A stretch of 64,000 nucleotides of DNA from Mycolicibacter arupensis. GTDB taxonomy: Bacteria; Actinomycetota; Actinomycetes; Mycobacteriales; Mycobacteriaceae. Below are positions 1 through 9,313 of the stretch, piece by piece; the first letter of the stretch is position 1; each line of letters begins with the position of its first letter. Where the stretch lies: assembly GCF_002086515.1 (NCBI RefSeq), contig NZ_MVHH01000013.1, forward strand, positions 30,662 through 94,661, written 5' to 3'. The notes under the pieces are model-generated. The model was not told the DNA's origin. It did not search any database and saw nothing but the letters and a program-made list of their open reading frames with translations. The position numbers and the translations under genes were made by a program.

Positions 1-178
1 CAGGAGCGATCACACGGAAGCCGCATGTGGCCAGCCGTGGGCCCACGTCCCCCCAGGACAGCTCGGCGCTGTCGGTACCGCCACCATGCAGCAGCACCAC
101 CGTGCGGGTCGCGTCAGCCGGGTGAAAGTCGAGGTAAGACACCCGGCCGCAGGGCAAATTCAGCGTTGATCGCATCAT
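1..178 (-). CDS. Alpha/beta hydrolase, N-terminal part (cut by window edge)
   Basis: Reading leftward from ATG at 178, about 59 codons stay open to the window edge. The peptide begins [11 protein letters not shown] and then has a hydrophobic strand VVLL followed by HGGG (residues 31-34), the oxyanion-hole region of many alpha/beta hydrolases. A second predicted strand (FRVIAP) follows. The catalytic Ser, Asp and His would lie beyond the window, so substrate and activity cannot be judged. The start codon overlaps the xerC stop by one base (TGATG), which implies translational coupling downstream of xerC. ATG at 175 is an alternative start. Confidence 0.65.
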   Translation of the reverse strand, partial: MMRSTLNLPCGRVSYLDFHPADATRTVVLLHGGGTDSAELSWGDVGPRLATCGFRVIAP

Positions 179-1077
179 CACGCCCGGGGGTGTGCCTGGT
201 CGTGGACGGCGCGCAACCGGGCGACCGTCACATGGGTGTAGAGCTGAGTGGTGGCCAGGCTGGAGTGCCCGAGCAGCTCCTGAACGATCCGCAGGTCGGC
301 CCCGCCCTCCAACAGGTGGGTCGCCGCTGTGTGGCGCAGCCCGTGCGGTCCCATGTCCGGCGCTCCCCCGACCGCGGCGACGGTCTGGTGCACCACGGTG
401 CGGGCCTGACGTGGGTCGAGGCGGCCACCGCGAGCGCCGAGCAGCAGCGCCGGGCCCGACTCCGCCGTCATCACCCGGGGGCGTCCGCGGGCGAGCCAGG
501 CCTGCAGCGCCTCGGCGGCCGGCTCTCCAAATGGAACGGTCCGTTGTTTGTTGCCCTTGCCCACCACGCGGAGCACCCGCCTTGAGCTGTCCACGTCGTC
601 GAGGTCAAGGCCGCACAGTTCACTGACACGAACGGCGGTGGCGTAGAGCAGTTCGGCAATCAGCCTGTCTCGCAACGCGAGGGGATCGTCCTGCTGGGCA
701 CCGGATTTGGCAGCGGTCATCGCTTGGTGCGCCTGGTCTCGACGCAGCACCGCCGGCAACGTCCGGCGAGCCTTGGGCAGTTGCAGACGGGCACCGGGAT
801 CGGAGTCCAGTAGTCCGCGCCGAGCGGCCCAGGCCGTAAAGGTCTTGATCGTCGATGTGCGGCGCGCCAGGGTGCTGCGCGCTGCACCTGAGCGGGCCTG
901 CTCCGCCAGCCAGCTGCGCAGCACCGGCAGCGTCAGGCCGTCGAGGCCGGTATGTCCCTGCTTGGCAAGGAATCCGAACAGCGACCGCAGGTCGCCGAGG
1001 TAGGCGCGCCGGGTGTGGTCGGATCGGCCCCGTTCCAAAGCCAGGTGCTCGTCGAAATCGTCGAGAATCGCCTCCAC
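178..1077 (-). CDS. xerC: Tyrosine recombinase XerC
   Basis: Site-specific tyrosine recombinase that, with XerD, resolves chromosome dimers at dif. About 299 aa, the usual size. The N-terminal SAM-like core-binding domain covers about residues 1-90 and the catalytic domain about 110-290. The catalytic set is visible: R150 (in RVSELCGL), K174 (GKGNK), H245 and R248 (HGLRH), H271 (LLGHSSL) and Y280 (LYTHV). GTG at 1077 was chosen because it gives an N terminus matching M. tuberculosis XerC; GTG at 1086 adds three residues and neither has a clear ribosome site. The gene is last but one in a minus-strand run and is coupled to the hydrolase gene below it. Confidence 0.95.
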   Translation of the reverse strand: MEAILDDFDEHLALERGRSDHTRRAYLGDLRSLFGFLAKQGHTGLDGLTLPVLRSWLAEQARSGAARSTLARRTSTIKTFTAWAARRGLLDSDPGARLQLPKARRTLPAVLRRDQAHQAMTAAKSGAQQDDPLALRDRLIAELLYATAVRVSELCGLDLDDVDSSRRVLRVVGKGNKQRTVPFGEPAAEALQAWLARGRPRVMTAESGPALLLGARGGRLDPRQARTVVHQTVAAVGGAPDMGPHGLRHTAATHLLEGGADLRIVQELLGHSSLATTQLYTHVTVARLRAVHDQAHPRA

Positions 1078-1111
1078 ATCGAACACAGTCTCAGACCGCA
1101 CCCGGCGGAGC

Positions 1112-2272
1112 TCAGCTGACGCGCCGCAGCGCTTCGGGGGTGAGATCAAGCCGTGATGGATAGCCGTCGACCGCCATGATCAGGTCCGCCTCCGCCAACA
1201 ATGAGCGCAGCACGTGCACGATCCCCGCCGTTCCGCCCAGGGCCAGTCCATACGCATAGGGTCGCCCGATACCCACCGCCGTCGCGCCCAGCGCGAGCGC
1301 CTTGATGATGTCGGCGCCGGTGCGGATGCCCGAATCGAAGAGCACCGGCATCCCGTCGGCGGCGGCCACCACATCGGGCAGGCAGTCCAGGGCCGGCAGT
1401 CCACCGTTGGCCTGGCGCCCGCCGTGGGTGGAGCAGTAGATGCCATCGACACCCCCGTCTCGGGCGCGCCGGACGTCGTCGGGGTGGCAGATCCCCTTGA
1501 CGATCAACGGCAGATCCGTCAGTGACCGCAGCCACGGAAGGTCATCCCAGGTCAGCGGGTTCCCGAAAGTCTGTATCCAGGACAAGATGGCCGCTTGCGG
1601 GTTCTCCTCGGGTGCCTGTGCCAGGCTGGCCCGAAACACCGGGTCCGAAAAATAGTTGGACAGGCAGTGCCCGCGCAGTTGCGGGAAGTTCGACGTAGAC
1701 AGATCGCGCGGGCGCCAGCCCGGAACCCAGGTGTCCAGGGTGACGACGATGGCCTTGTAGCCCGCCGATTCGGCGCGCTGCACCAGGCTGGCGGCCAGCT
1801 CACGGTCCTTGGGCGTGTACAGCTGAAAAAGGCCGGGGGTGCCGCCGAATTCGGCGGCCACGTCTTCGAGCGGGTCCGCCGTGAGAGTGGACACCATCAT
1901 GGGCACCCCGGTGGCCGCGGCGGCGCGGGCGCTGGCCAGGTCGCCGTGTCCATCCTGGGCGCAGATCCCGATGACACCGATCGGGGCCATGAAGATCGGT
2001 GAGGGCAGCCGCATACCGAACAGGTCGATCGACAGGTCACGCTCGGCCGCGCCGACGAACATCCTTGGGATCAGACCCCACCCGTCGAACGCGGTGACGT
2101 TGATCCGCTGGGTGCGCTCGTCGCCGGCACCACCGGCCACATAGGACCACACCGAGGGCGACAGCGCCGCAGCGGCTTTGGCCTCCAGCTCGGTGTAGGT
2201 CATCGGGAAGGTCGGCAGCACCCCTGCCAGACCCTGCAGATAGATCTCGAACTGATAATCCCCGAATGCCAT
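1112..2272 (-). CDS. FMN-dependent alpha-hydroxy-acid oxidase, lactate 2-monooxygenase-like
   Basis: 386-aa (beta/alpha)8 flavoprotein of the lactate monooxygenase/L-lactate dehydrogenase family. Visible features are [10 protein letters not shown] (43-52), MAPIGV (95-100), FQLY (149-152), K259 in LIVKG, the active-site stretch THGGR (282-286) with catalytic-base H283 and R286, and the phosphate-binding DSGIRTG (313-319). The C-terminal half most resembles the M. smegmatis lactate 2-monooxygenase as I recall it (for example [13 protein letters not shown]). The usual Asn before the catalytic His is Thr here. No gene of this type sits between xerC and viuB in M. tuberculosis, so it is a lineage-specific gain or loss. 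The exact hydroxy-acid substrate is not determined. Confidence 0.88.
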   Translation of the reverse strand: MAFGDYQFEIYLQGLAGVLPTFPMTYTELEAKAAAALSPSVWSYVAGGAGDERTQRINVTAFDGWGLIPRMFVGAAERDLSIDLFGMRLPSPIFMAPIGVIGICAQDGHGDLASARAAAATGVPMMVSTLTADPLEDVAAEFGGTPGLFQLYTPKDRELAASLVQRAESAGYKAIVVTLDTWVPGWRPRDLSTSNFPQLRGHCLSNYFSDPVFRASLAQAPEENPQAAILSWIQTFGNPLTWDDLPWLRSLTDLPLIVKGICHPDDVRRARDGGVDGIYCSTHGGRQANGGLPALDCLPDVVAAADGMPVLFDSGIRTGADIIKALALGATAVGIGRPYAYGLALGGTAGIVHVLRSLLAEADLIMAVDGYPSRLDLTPEALRRVS

Positions 2273-2276
2273 GACT

Positions 2277-3134
2277 TCAGCCCGCCTCCGCCTCGTTCGC
2301 TTCTTTGGCCGCGAGTTCTTTCTTCCACTGCCGGAAGGTCTCTTCGGTGCGCCCGCGCCGCCAGTATCCCGAGATCGATGCCCACTTGGCGTCGACGCCG
2401 CGCACCGTGCGGACGTAGGGCCGCAGATTGTGCATGACGGCCTGCGCCTCGCCGTGGATGAACACCTGAACCTGTCCCGGCGGCCAGGCGGCGGTGGTGA
2501 CCGCTGTGACCAGCGGAGCGTTATCCCCGGCCCGCTCCTGGCCCACCAAGTCCGCACGCCCGCCACGATGCAGCCAGGTCACCTCTACACCCTCCGGGGC
2601 GGCCAGCGTTACCTCGTCCTCGGGCCCGGCGACTTCGATGAAGGCTTTCCCGACGGCGCCGGACGGCAACGCCTCCAGGGCGGCCGCGATCGCGGGCAAC
2701 GCACTTTCGTCGCCGGCAAGAAGATGCCAATCGGCGGCGGGGTCGGGAGCGTAGGCACCGGCTGGGCCCATCACATAGGCGGGGTCGCCGGGCTCAGCGG
2801 TGCGTGCCCACGGCCCCACAACCCCGTGGTCACCATGCACGGAGACATCGATGGTGAGCTCCCGGGTGAGTGGATCAGCGCGCCGCACGGTCAGGGTGCG
2901 GACCACGGGTCGCTGCTCGTCCAGCAGGCCCGCGAAGCTGTCCAGCGTCAGCGGTTTGGGTAGTGCTGCGACATCCACGTCGTAGCGCACAAAGACCACC
3001 TTGACGTACGAATCCGCGAAATCGCTGGGTTGGAACGTGTCGAAACCGCTGCCACCCAGCACCACTCGAATGAGATGTTCGGAAAGGTGCTCGGTGCGGA
3101 CAACCTCGAAGGTGTGAACCGGTCTTCCCGCCAC
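2277..3134 (-). CDS. viuB: Siderophore-interacting FAD-binding protein (ViuB-like)
   Basis: About 285 aa, with an FAD-binding domain (about 1-125, including RTLTVRR) and a C-terminal siderophore-interacting NAD(P)H-binding half with [14 protein letters not shown] and [14 protein letters not shown]. The family reduces ferric siderophores to release iron in the cytosol. It is the Rv2895c ortholog by sequence and position. GTG at 3134 was chosen because GGGAGAG lies just upstream and the peptide then begins [17 protein letters not shown], as in other mycobacteria. Further upstream open frame is read-through. It lies between dprA and the flavin oxidase on the same strand. Confidence 0.9.
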   Translation of the reverse strand: MAGRPVHTFEVVRTEHLSEHLIRVVLGGSGFDTFQPSDFADSYVKVVFVRYDVDVAALPKPLTLDSFAGLLDEQRPVVRTLTVRRADPLTRELTIDVSVHGDHGVVGPWARTAEPGDPAYVMGPAGAYAPDPAADWHLLAGDESALPAIAAALEALPSGAVGKAFIEVAGPEDEVTLAAPEGVEVTWLHRGGRADLVGQERAGDNAPLVTAVTTAAWPPGQVQVFIHGEAQAVMHNLRPYVRTVRGVDAKWASISGYWRRGRTEETFRQWKKELAAKEANEAEAG

Positions 3135-3175
3135 GCTCTCTCCCGTCGTCGCACTGCCCCCGCCGACTATACGAG

Positions 3176-4312
3176 TTAGCGCTTCGGGCGGACTATCCCC
3201 CAGCTTCCGTCCCGCCGCGCAACCAGCCCAGCGACTTCGAGCATCGCCAGCGGCCCGAGCACCTGCGGCGGAGCCAGCCCGGCTGCCACCGAGATCTGAT
3301 CGACGGTGAGTACACCGCGCCCAGGCAACGCCTCGTAGACCTGTCGTTCGGCGATGCTGAGCCCATCCAGCGGCGTGACCGGTCGTGGCGGTGCCGTCGC
3401 CAGCTCGCCGACCCGCCCCGCCAGCTCGACCACCTCGTCGACGCGGGTCACCAGCTCCGCACCCCCGCGCAGCAGCACGTGGCACCCGAGTGAGGCCGCA
3501 CTCGTGACGGGACCCGGGACCGCGGCCACCGGCCGGCCCAGTCGCCGTGCCCAAGCAGCGGTGTTGGCCGCGCCACTGCGCAGTCCTGCTTCCACCACAA
3601 CCGTCGCCCCCGCCAACACAGCCACCAGCCGGTTGCGCGTCAAGAATCGGTGCCGCGCCGGGCGAACACCGGGCGGATATTCGGTGACCAGCAGGCCGTG
3701 GTTGCCAATGCGGTGCAGCAGCGCGGAGTGGCCTGCCGGGTAGGTGATGTCGATTCCGCCGGCGAGCACGGCAACCGTTGTGCCCGTGGCGGCAAGGGCG
3801 GCTCGATGAGCCGCGCCATCGATCCCGTAAGCGCCACCGGACACCACTGCCACGTCGCGTTCGGCCAGGCCGCTGGCCAGATCCGCGGCCACCAGCTCGC
3901 CGTAGGCGGTAGCGGCGCGGGTACCGACAATCGCGGTGGCCCGTTCGGCGACCTCATCCAGACGCGCCGGCCCCAGCGCCCAGAGCGCAAGTGGAGGCCG
4001 GCAGTCCGGCCGCTCGGCGGCAGCGGCGCCGCCGAATGCGGCGAAGGCCAGCACGGGCCACTCCGCGTCGTCCGGCGTGATCAGCCGGGCTCCGCAGCGG
4101 GCGATCAGCTCCAGGTCGTCCGCGGCCACATCGATCGCTCGCCGGGCTTCGGTCTGCCGGGCCAGATCTGAGCCGACCGCACCGCGCCGAACCCGCTCCG
4201 CGGCTTCCACCGGCCCGACCCGCCCCACCAGAGCCGCGAGCTCGGTGTTCGGCGGCTCAGCGACCCGCGATAGGTAGGCCCAGGCCCGCATCGCGATGTC
4301 GGTGGCGCTCAT
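3176..4312 (-). CDS. dprA: DNA-processing protein DprA
   Basis: 378 aa. DprA binds single-stranded DNA and loads RecA on incoming DNA during transformation. Its role in mycobacteria is unclear. The Rossmann-like core shows IVGTRAATAYG, VSGGAYGIDGAAHRAAL, VLAGGIDITYPAGH, TRNRLVA and AVPGPVTS, all DprA signatures. The C-terminal 65 residues look like the DprA winged helix (ERQVYEALPGRGVLTVDQIS). The start overlaps the stop of the upstream comM-like gene by 4 bases (ATGA), so the two are translationally coupled. Confidence 0.95.
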   Translation of the reverse strand: MSATDIAMRAWAYLSRVAEPPNTELAALVGRVGPVEAAERVRRGAVGSDLARQTEARRAIDVAADDLELIARCGARLITPDDAEWPVLAFAAFGGAAAAERPDCRPPLALWALGPARLDEVAERATAIVGTRAATAYGELVAADLASGLAERDVAVVSGGAYGIDGAAHRAALAATGTTVAVLAGGIDITYPAGHSALLHRIGNHGLLVTEYPPGVRPARHRFLTRNRLVAVLAGATVVVEAGLRSGAANTAAWARRLGRPVAAVPGPVTSAASLGCHVLLRGGAELVTRVDEVVELAGRVGELATAPPRPVTPLDGLSIAERQVYEALPGRGVLTVDQISVAAGLAPPQVLGPLAMLEVAGLVARRDGSWGIVRPKR

Positions 4313-5820
4313 CGGGCCGCACCGCCCTGGCGGAAACTCAGGGCCGTGGACACCTCGTCCAGCCCTGGCGAGGTCCTCCCCGCCAGATCACTCAGTGTCC
4401 AGGCGACCCGGAGGGTGCGGTTGGCGCCCCGAATGGACAGCAGTCCTCGGTCGAGCGCCGTGCGCAGTGGGGTCATCGCCGCGGAACCGAGCCGAAATCT
4501 GCGGCGCAGCAACGCTCCACTGACTTCTGCGTTGGTGTGGAAGCCGTGGGGTTCCCATCGGTGGGCCGCGGCGGCACGCGCGTTGGCGACCCGTGCCCGC
4601 ACAGCGGCGGTGGGCTCTCCGTCCATGGCCGAGAACGCGCCCGCCCGCACCGGATGCATCTCCACCCGAAGGTCGACCCTGTCCAGCAGCGGCCCGGACA
4701 GCCTGCCGAGGTAACGCCGCTTCTGGATCGACTTACAGGTGCAGTCCCTGGGATCGGCGGGTGCGCAGGGACACGGGTTGGCCGCCATCACCAGCTGAAA
4801 TCTGGCCGGGTAGCAGGCCACCCCGTCGCGACGGGCCAGCCGGATCTCACCGTCCTCCAGCGGTGTCCGTAGCGCCTCCAAAGCACTGACCCGGATCTCG
4901 GCGCACTCGTCAAGGAACAGCACGCCGCGGTGCGCGCGGCTCACGGCGCCGGGCCGCGCCATTCCGGAGCCCCCACCCACCAGCGCCGCCACACTCGAGC
5001 TGTGATGCGGCGCGATGAATGGTGGCCGGGTGATCAGCGGCGCGCTGCCCGACAGCAGCCCGGCCACCGAATGGATGGCGGTGACCTCAAGCGATTCGGC
5101 TTCGGTCAGGGGCGGCAGCAGCCCGGGAAGTCGTTGGGCCAGCATGGTTTTTCCTATACCAGGGGGCCCGGTCAACATCAGATGGTGCGAGCCGGCGGCG
5201 GCAACCTCGACGGCAAACCGAGCTTGGGCCTGACCGACCACATCGGCCAGGTCCGCACCGTGATCAGTCATCGGGGCCGCGGTGGTGATCCGACCCTGGA
5301 GACGGGCCGAGCCGGTCACCCAGCCGTGCAACTGACCCAACGTGGCCACGCCGTAGACCTCGATGCCGTCCACCAGGCTGGCCTCGGCGAGGTTGTCCAC
5401 CGGCACCACCGCCACGCTCCAGCCCTCATTCTTGGCGGCCAGCACGGCGGGCAGCACCCCGTGCACAGGCCGCACCCGCCCGTCGAGGGCCAACTCCCCG
5501 AGCAGTACGGCCGTCGCCAAGCGCGGCCACGGCGCCTTGCGCTCCGCGGAGAGCACCGCGGCGGCCAACGCTATGTCGTACACCGAGCCGACCTTCGGCA
5601 GCGTTGCCGGGGACAGCGCCAGAGTCAGCCGGGCCGATGGCCACCGCTGACCACTGTTGGTGATCGCCGCCCGGACCCGGTCACGTGACTCGTGGAGTGC
5701 GGCATCAGGCAGCCCCACCAGGTGCACCCCCGGCAGGCCCGAGGAGATGTCGGCCTCGATCTCCACGATCAAGCCGTCGAGACCGCGCACTGCCACCGAG
5801 AACGCACGCCCCAGCGCCAT
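4309..5820 (-). CDS. ComM/YifB family Mg-chelatase-like AAA ATPase
   Basis: 503-aa AAA+ protein of the YifB/ComM family (Rv2897c ortholog). ComM proteins help branch migration during natural transformation; the name Mg chelatase is only a homology label. An N-terminal ChlI/Lon-like domain (about 1-175) is followed by Walker A GPPGIGKT (218-225), Walker B LFLDE (about 302-306) and a Cys cluster CPCAPADPRDCTC typical of the family. The C-terminal helical domain ends in LSFRQG. Linkage to dprA fits a DNA-uptake or recombination module. The stop abuts the dprA start, and yraN ends one base upstream of its start. Confidence 0.93.
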   Translation of the reverse strand: MALGRAFSVAVRGLDGLIVEIEADISSGLPGVHLVGLPDAALHESRDRVRAAITNSGQRWPSARLTLALSPATLPKVGSVYDIALAAAVLSAERKAPWPRLATAVLLGELALDGRVRPVHGVLPAVLAAKNEGWSVAVVPVDNLAEASLVDGIEVYGVATLGQLHGWVTGSARLQGRITTAAPMTDHGADLADVVGQAQARFAVEVAAAGSHHLMLTGPPGIGKTMLAQRLPGLLPPLTEAESLEVTAIHSVAGLLSGSAPLITRPPFIAPHHSSSVAALVGGGSGMARPGAVSRAHRGVLFLDECAEIRVSALEALRTPLEDGEIRLARRDGVACYPARFQLVMAANPCPCAPADPRDCTCKSIQKRRYLGRLSGPLLDRVDLRVEMHPVRAGAFSAMDGEPTAAVRARVANARAAAAHRWEPHGFHTNAEVSGALLRRRFRLGSAAMTPLRTALDRGLLSIRGANRTLRVAWTLSDLAGRTSPGLDEVSTALSFRQGGAAR

Positions 5821-6189
5821 TCAGCCCACCCCCTGCAGATGGGTGATCTCCGGGGTGCGGCTGCGCCCGATCCGCACCCCGATCACATCGAGCCGGATCT
5901 CGCCCCAGTGCGCCTGCTGGCCGACCAGCCACGCACCGGCCAGCCGGCGCAACCTGCGCACCTTCTCGGGCGGTACCGCATATGCCAGCCCGCCGAAACC
6001 GTCTCCGCTGCGGGTCTTTACCTCCACGAACACCACCGCGCGCGCGACGGGATCAGCGGCGATCACGTCCAGTTCGCCGTACCTACAGCGCCAGTTACGG
6101 GCCACAATGGCCCAGCCCTGCGCCATCAGATAGTCGACGGCCAGTTGTTCTCCGAGCGCTCCCAGCTCGGAGCGGGTCATGGTTGTCAT
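5821..6189 (-). CDS. YraN/UPF0102 endonuclease-like protein
   Basis: About 122 aa. This is the YraN family, with a predicted PD-(D/E)XK nuclease-like fold. Conserved pieces are LGEQLAVDYL, NWRCRYGELDVIA (metal-site Glu and Asp) and VFVEVKTR (catalytic E-x-K). No firm biochemical role is known for the family. ATG at 6189 gives MTTMTRSELG, matching the M. tuberculosis protein Rv2898c; ATG at 6219 would add ten residues. Neither has a strong ribosome site. It is the first gene of the run with the comM-like gene and dprA. Confidence 0.88.
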   Translation of the reverse strand: MTTMTRSELGALGEQLAVDYLMAQGWAIVARNWRCRYGELDVIAADPVARAVVFVEVKTRSGDGFGGLAYAVPPEKVRRLRRLAGAWLVGQQAHWGEIRLDVIGVRIGRSRTPEITHLQGVG

Positions 6190-6308
6190 GCCCGTCAGGC
6201 TCGGTGGTGACTCCGACATGGGCGAGTCACCCGAGACCGAAAACGAACTCCCAGAGTTCAGTTATCCCCAACGGCGACTTCGTCCACAGCCGCCAGGAAC
6301 CGAAGAGA

Positions 6309-6971
6309 TCAGCCGTGTGCGCCCGGCGCCCGAACGATCAACGGCACGCCGGGAAAGTAGGCCGCCATCTCGGCACGAGCGCGCCGCAAAGCCGCTGTGC
6401 CGTAACCCTTCTTGCGGTGCTCGGGATGAATCCAGATCCGCACGTTCACCTCACCGTGGTTGAGGTCGCCAAAGACCATGCCCACTTTGTGCGCGCCGTC
6501 GATGGCGACGAACACGGCTGCATCCTCGTCATCGACGCGCGCCAACGCCGCGCTGATCTCTTCGGCGAGGTCACCGGCGGGCCGGCCCGTGCCGTCGGCA
6601 CTTGCCCCGACGTCGGTGGTCCGGTCCGCCAGAATGTCGCGGTCCTGCTCACCGGAGAACAGCCGCAGCGTCAACGACTCGCCGGAACTCGCCGGCCGGT
6701 CGCCGAGGGTGAAGGTGAGCTCGTTGTTGAGGTCGTCGAGCTCGTCTGCAATCCGACTCCGGGAGTCCTTGGTCAGCTGATCCAACGACATCCCGATCAC
6801 CGCTTCGCAGCCCAGCGGCGAGACGCCCAGCAACTCGGCGATCGCATGCACGGCCGATGTGCGGTCGTCGGAATCGACGATAACGTCGAGCACCTCATGA
6901 CGGCGTTCCATGGCCTTGAGCAGGGCATCGGTGATTTCACGGCGGGAGACGGCACGGTCGACAGCGGTCAT
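6309..6971 (-). CDS. Protein with GyrA-like helical domain fused to a GNAT acetyltransferase domain
   Basis: About 220 aa in two parts. Residues about 1-75 (EITDALLKAMERRHEVLDVI, then LLGVSPLGCEAVIGMSLDQLTK) resemble the helical segment near the end of the GyrA/ParC cleavage core, without a catalytic Tyr. Residues about 85-215 look like a GNAT fold, with VNVRIWIHPEHRKKGYGTAALR containing the acetyl-CoA loop RKKGYGTA. Substrate unknown. ATG at 6971 is preferred because the longer start at 7031 would be encoded by the repeat at 6993-7040. It occupies the place of fdhD/fdhF in M. tuberculosis. Confidence 0.7.
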   Translation of the reverse strand: MTAVDRAVSRREITDALLKAMERRHEVLDVIVDSDDRTSAVHAIAELLGVSPLGCEAVIGMSLDQLTKDSRSRIADELDDLNNELTFTLGDRPASSGESLTLRLFSGEQDRDILADRTTDVGASADGTGRPAGDLAEEISAALARVDDEDAAVFVAIDGAHKVGMVFGDLNHGEVNVRIWIHPEHRKKGYGTAALRRARAEMAAYFPGVPLIVRAPGAHG

Positions 6972-6992
6972 GGGAGTCAGCCTAGACCGAAG

Positions 6993-7040
6993 CCGGCGGT
7001 TCAGCGAGGCTCGACGAAGGAGAGCCGACACTGGGACCGG
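6993..7040. repeat. Single copy of the element found as a tandem array at 58.6 kb
   Basis: This stretch is close to the 56-bp unit repeated at 58646-58824. The shared core is AGCGAG(A/G)CTCGACGAAG followed by GAGAG(G/C)CGA, with similar flanks CCGG(G)CGGTT and GGACCGGC. As at the other site it lies between two co-directional minus-strand genes, so it is an intercistronic dispersed element. Confidence 0.7.
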
Positions 7041-7046
7041 CGGCGG

Positions 7047-7352
7047 CTACTCCGGCAGCCGCAGTTCGGGCTTCTCGACCTCTTCGATGTTGACGTCTTT
7101 GAACGTGACCACCCGCACCTGCTTGACGAACCGGGCCGGCCGGTACATGTCCCACACCCAGGCGTCAGCCAGCCGCAGCTCGAAATACACCTCACCGTCG
7201 GCGTTTCGGGGCACCATCTCGACACTGTTGGCCAGGTAGAAGCGCCGCTCGGTCTCCACGACGTAACTGAACTGCCCCACGATGTCCTTGTATTCGCGGT
7301 ACAGCGAGAGTTCCATCTCGGTTTCGTACTTCTCGAGATCCTCGGCACTCAT
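7047..7352 (-). CDS. Conserved actinobacterial protein, DUF2469 (Rv2901c ortholog)
   Basis: 101-aa protein that is almost unchanged across mycobacteria. It begins [18 protein letters not shown] and ends ELRLPE. It is acidic and soluble, with aromatic-rich strands ([26 protein letters not shown]). The function is unknown, but strong conservation beside rnhB suggests a core role. The start at 7352 overlaps the rnhB stop by 4 bases (ATGA), so it is coupled to rnhB. Confidence 0.95.
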   Translation of the reverse strand: MSAEDLEKYETEMELSLYREYKDIVGQFSYVVETERRFYLANSVEMVPRNADGEVYFELRLADAWVWDMYRPARFVKQVRVVTFKDVNIEEVEKPELRLPE

Positions 7353-8059
7353 CGGCTCAGCCGTCCTTCTGCTCGGTTCGTCCCCATTGTCGTCGCACCC
7401 GCCATCGCCCGTGCGACGTTGCGCACGTTGATAAACGAGAATCGATGCTGGCTGCACGGCCCCAGCTCCGCCAATGCTGCGGTGTGCGCCGCGGTGGAGT
7501 AGCCCTTGTGGACCGCGAAGCCGTAGCCGGGGTGGTCGTCATCCAGGGTCGCCATGTAGCGGTCGCGGCTCACCTTCGCCAACACGCTCGCCGCGGCGAT
7601 ACAGGCGGCCGCCCCGTCACCGCCGATCACCGGAAGAGACGGCATCGGCAGACCTGGCACCCGGAAGCCGTCGGAGAGCACATAACCCGGCCGCAGTGGT
7701 AACCCGGCGACCGCACGCCGCATGCCCTCGATGTTGGCAGCGTGCACCCCGCGAACATCGACGTCGGCAGGAGAGATGAACACGACGTGGTAAGCCAGCG
7801 CGTACCTGCGGATCAGCGGGAACAGCTGCTCGCGGGCCTTCTCGGTGAGCTTCTTGGAGTCATCGAGGGCCGCCAGGGCGGCGGGTCTGCCCGGCCCGAG
7901 CACGCAGGCGGCCACCACCAGTGGGCCGGCGCAGGCGCCGCGGCCCACTTCGTCGACTCCGGCGACCGGACCCAGCCCGCTGCGGTAGAGCGCCGACTCA
8001 AGAGTGCGCAACCCCGGTGAGCGGCGGATCACCGTGCGCGGCGGCCAAGCCGGGGCCAT
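7349..8059 (-). CDS. rnhB: Ribonuclease HII
   Basis: 236-aa RNase HII, which removes RNA from RNA-DNA hybrids and single ribonucleotides from DNA. The acidic metal site is visible in [14 protein letters not shown] (DE) and in later conserved motifs DDSKKL, LSDGF and [11 protein letters not shown] and QHRFSF are also family signatures. It is shorter at the C terminus than M. tuberculosis RNase HII (264 aa), where the tail is not conserved. It sits 2 bases after the lepB stop and overlaps the DUF2469 gene. Confidence 0.96.
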   Translation of the reverse strand: MAPAWPPRTVIRRSPGLRTLESALYRSGLGPVAGVDEVGRGACAGPLVVAACVLGPGRPAALAALDDSKKLTEKAREQLFPLIRRYALAYHVVFISPADVDVRGVHAANIEGMRRAVAGLPLRPGYVLSDGFRVPGLPMPSLPVIGGDGAAACIAAASVLAKVSRDRYMATLDDDHPGYGFAVHKGYSTAAHTAALAELGPCSQHRFSFINVRNVARAMAGATTMGTNRAEGRLSR

Positions 8060-8061
8060 CG

Positions 8062-8877
8062 CTAGGGGCCCTGCTGCGGGTTAGTCGCTTTCACCAGCCC
8101 CCAGCGCGACGGTGGCCAGGCGATGAACCTGGTCTTGCCGATCACGTTGGCCACCGGCACCGTGCCGGCGTCCAGATCGTCTCCGGTGCACAGGATCCGG
8201 TGCGCCAGGTCGGGCTGGACCTGCACCGAGTCGCAGTGCGCGCGCGAGTCCGAGGAATGGGTGCGGTTGTCACCCATCACCCACAACCGCCCCTCGGGCA
8301 CGGTCACCGGACCGAACTCGTTGCCCAAGCAGGGGTAGACCATCGGGTCCACCATCAGCGTGGCCGGGTTCAGATACGGCTCGTGCAGGCGCTTGCCGTC
8401 AACCGTCAGACCGGTGTCGTTGCGGCACTGGACCGTCTGGCCGCCAACCGCGATCACCCGCTTGACCAGATCGTTCTCGTCGGGCGGCACGAAACCGATG
8501 AACGACAGCGCATTCTGCACCCAACGGATCGGCGTGTTGGTTGACCGGATCGACTTGTATCCCACGTTCCACGAAGGCGGGCCGCGGAAGACGACGACAT
8601 CACCGGGCTGCGGGGTGGTGAACCGGTAGGTGACCTTGTCCACCATGATCCGGTCCCCGACGCACCCGTGGCACCCGTGCAGCGTCGGCTCCATCGACTC
8701 CGACGGGATCAGATAGGGACGCGCGACGAAGGTCAACATCAGGTAATACAGCACCAGCGCGATCGTGACCAGCACGACCGACTCGCGCAGCGTGCTGTGC
8801 TTACCGTCCTCAGTCGGCTCGGACGGCTCGGCCGTCTCGGGGGCACTCTCAGGCGATGAGCCCGTGGTCTCGGTCAC
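8062..8877 (-). CDS. lepB: Type I signal peptidase
   Basis: 271-aa membrane protease that cleaves Sec and Tat signal peptides after translocation. An acidic cytosolic N-tail (about 1-30) precedes one transmembrane helix (about 31-52), and the rest is extracytoplasmic. Box motifs: [10 protein letters not shown] with nucleophile S61; [10 protein letters not shown] with general-base K139; [11 protein letters not shown] near the C terminus. Three Cys residues around CHGCVGD and further Cys pairs could form disulfides outside the membrane. It is part of the rplS-lepB-rnhB order conserved in actinobacteria. Confidence 0.96.
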   Translation of the reverse strand: MTETTGSSPESAPETAEPSEPTEDGKHSTLRESVVLVTIALVLYYLMLTFVARPYLIPSESMEPTLHGCHGCVGDRIMVDKVTYRFTTPQPGDVVVFRGPPSWNVGYKSIRSTNTPIRWVQNALSFIGFVPPDENDLVKRVIAVGGQTVQCRNDTGLTVDGKRLHEPYLNPATLMVDPMVYPCLGNEFGPVTVPEGRLWVMGDNRTHSSDSRAHCDSVQVQPDLAHRILCTGDDLDAGTVPVANVIGKTRFIAWPPSRWGLVKATNPQQGP

Positions 8878-8971
8878 GGGATCAGCGTAGTGACCGTGTC
8901 AGAGATACCCGAGACCGACCGGAGGCCCCGGCGGCCGTAGCCGCACCGGAGCCGGGCCGCCGTGGGCAAGC

Positions 8972-9313
8972 TCAGCGCTTTTCCTTGATCTTGGCCTTCT
9001 TGCCGCGCAGCTCACGCAGGTAGTACAGCTTGGCGCGCCGCACGTCACCGCGGACCAGGACGTCGATGTGGTCAACGTTGGGCGAGTGCACCGGGAAGGT
9101 CCGCTCCACGCCGACGCCGTAGCTCTCCTTGCGGACGGTGAACGTCTCGCGGACGCCGCTGCCCTGCCGGCGGATGACCACACCCTTGAACACCTGGATG
9201 CGCTCCTTGGAGCCCTCGATCACCTTCACGTGCACGTTGACCGTGTCGCCGGGGGCGAAGGCCGGGATGTCGTCGCGCAGCGACGCCTTGTCGACGATGT
9301 CCAGCGTGTTCAT
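8972..9313 (-). CDS. rplS: 50S ribosomal protein L19
   Basis: 113-aa bL19, which lies at the interface of the 30S and 50S subunits. It has the family core [23 protein letters not shown] and [22 protein letters not shown], and the basic C terminus [15 protein letters not shown] lies 10 bases upstream of the ATG. It is separated from lepB by 94 bases and is preceded by a long leader shared with the divergent lppW. Confidence 0.97.
   Translation of the reverse strand: MNTLDIVDKASLRDDIPAFAPGDTVNVHVKVIEGSKERIQVFKGVVIRRQGSGVRETFTVRKESYGVGVERTFPVHSPNVDHIDVLVRGDVRRAKLYYLRELRGKKAKIKEKR

Noticed and set aside
2273..2566. N-terminal extension of the flavin oxidase
   Set aside because: It would overlap the siderophore-interacting protein in another frame and has no homology; the ATG at 2272 gives the family N terminus.
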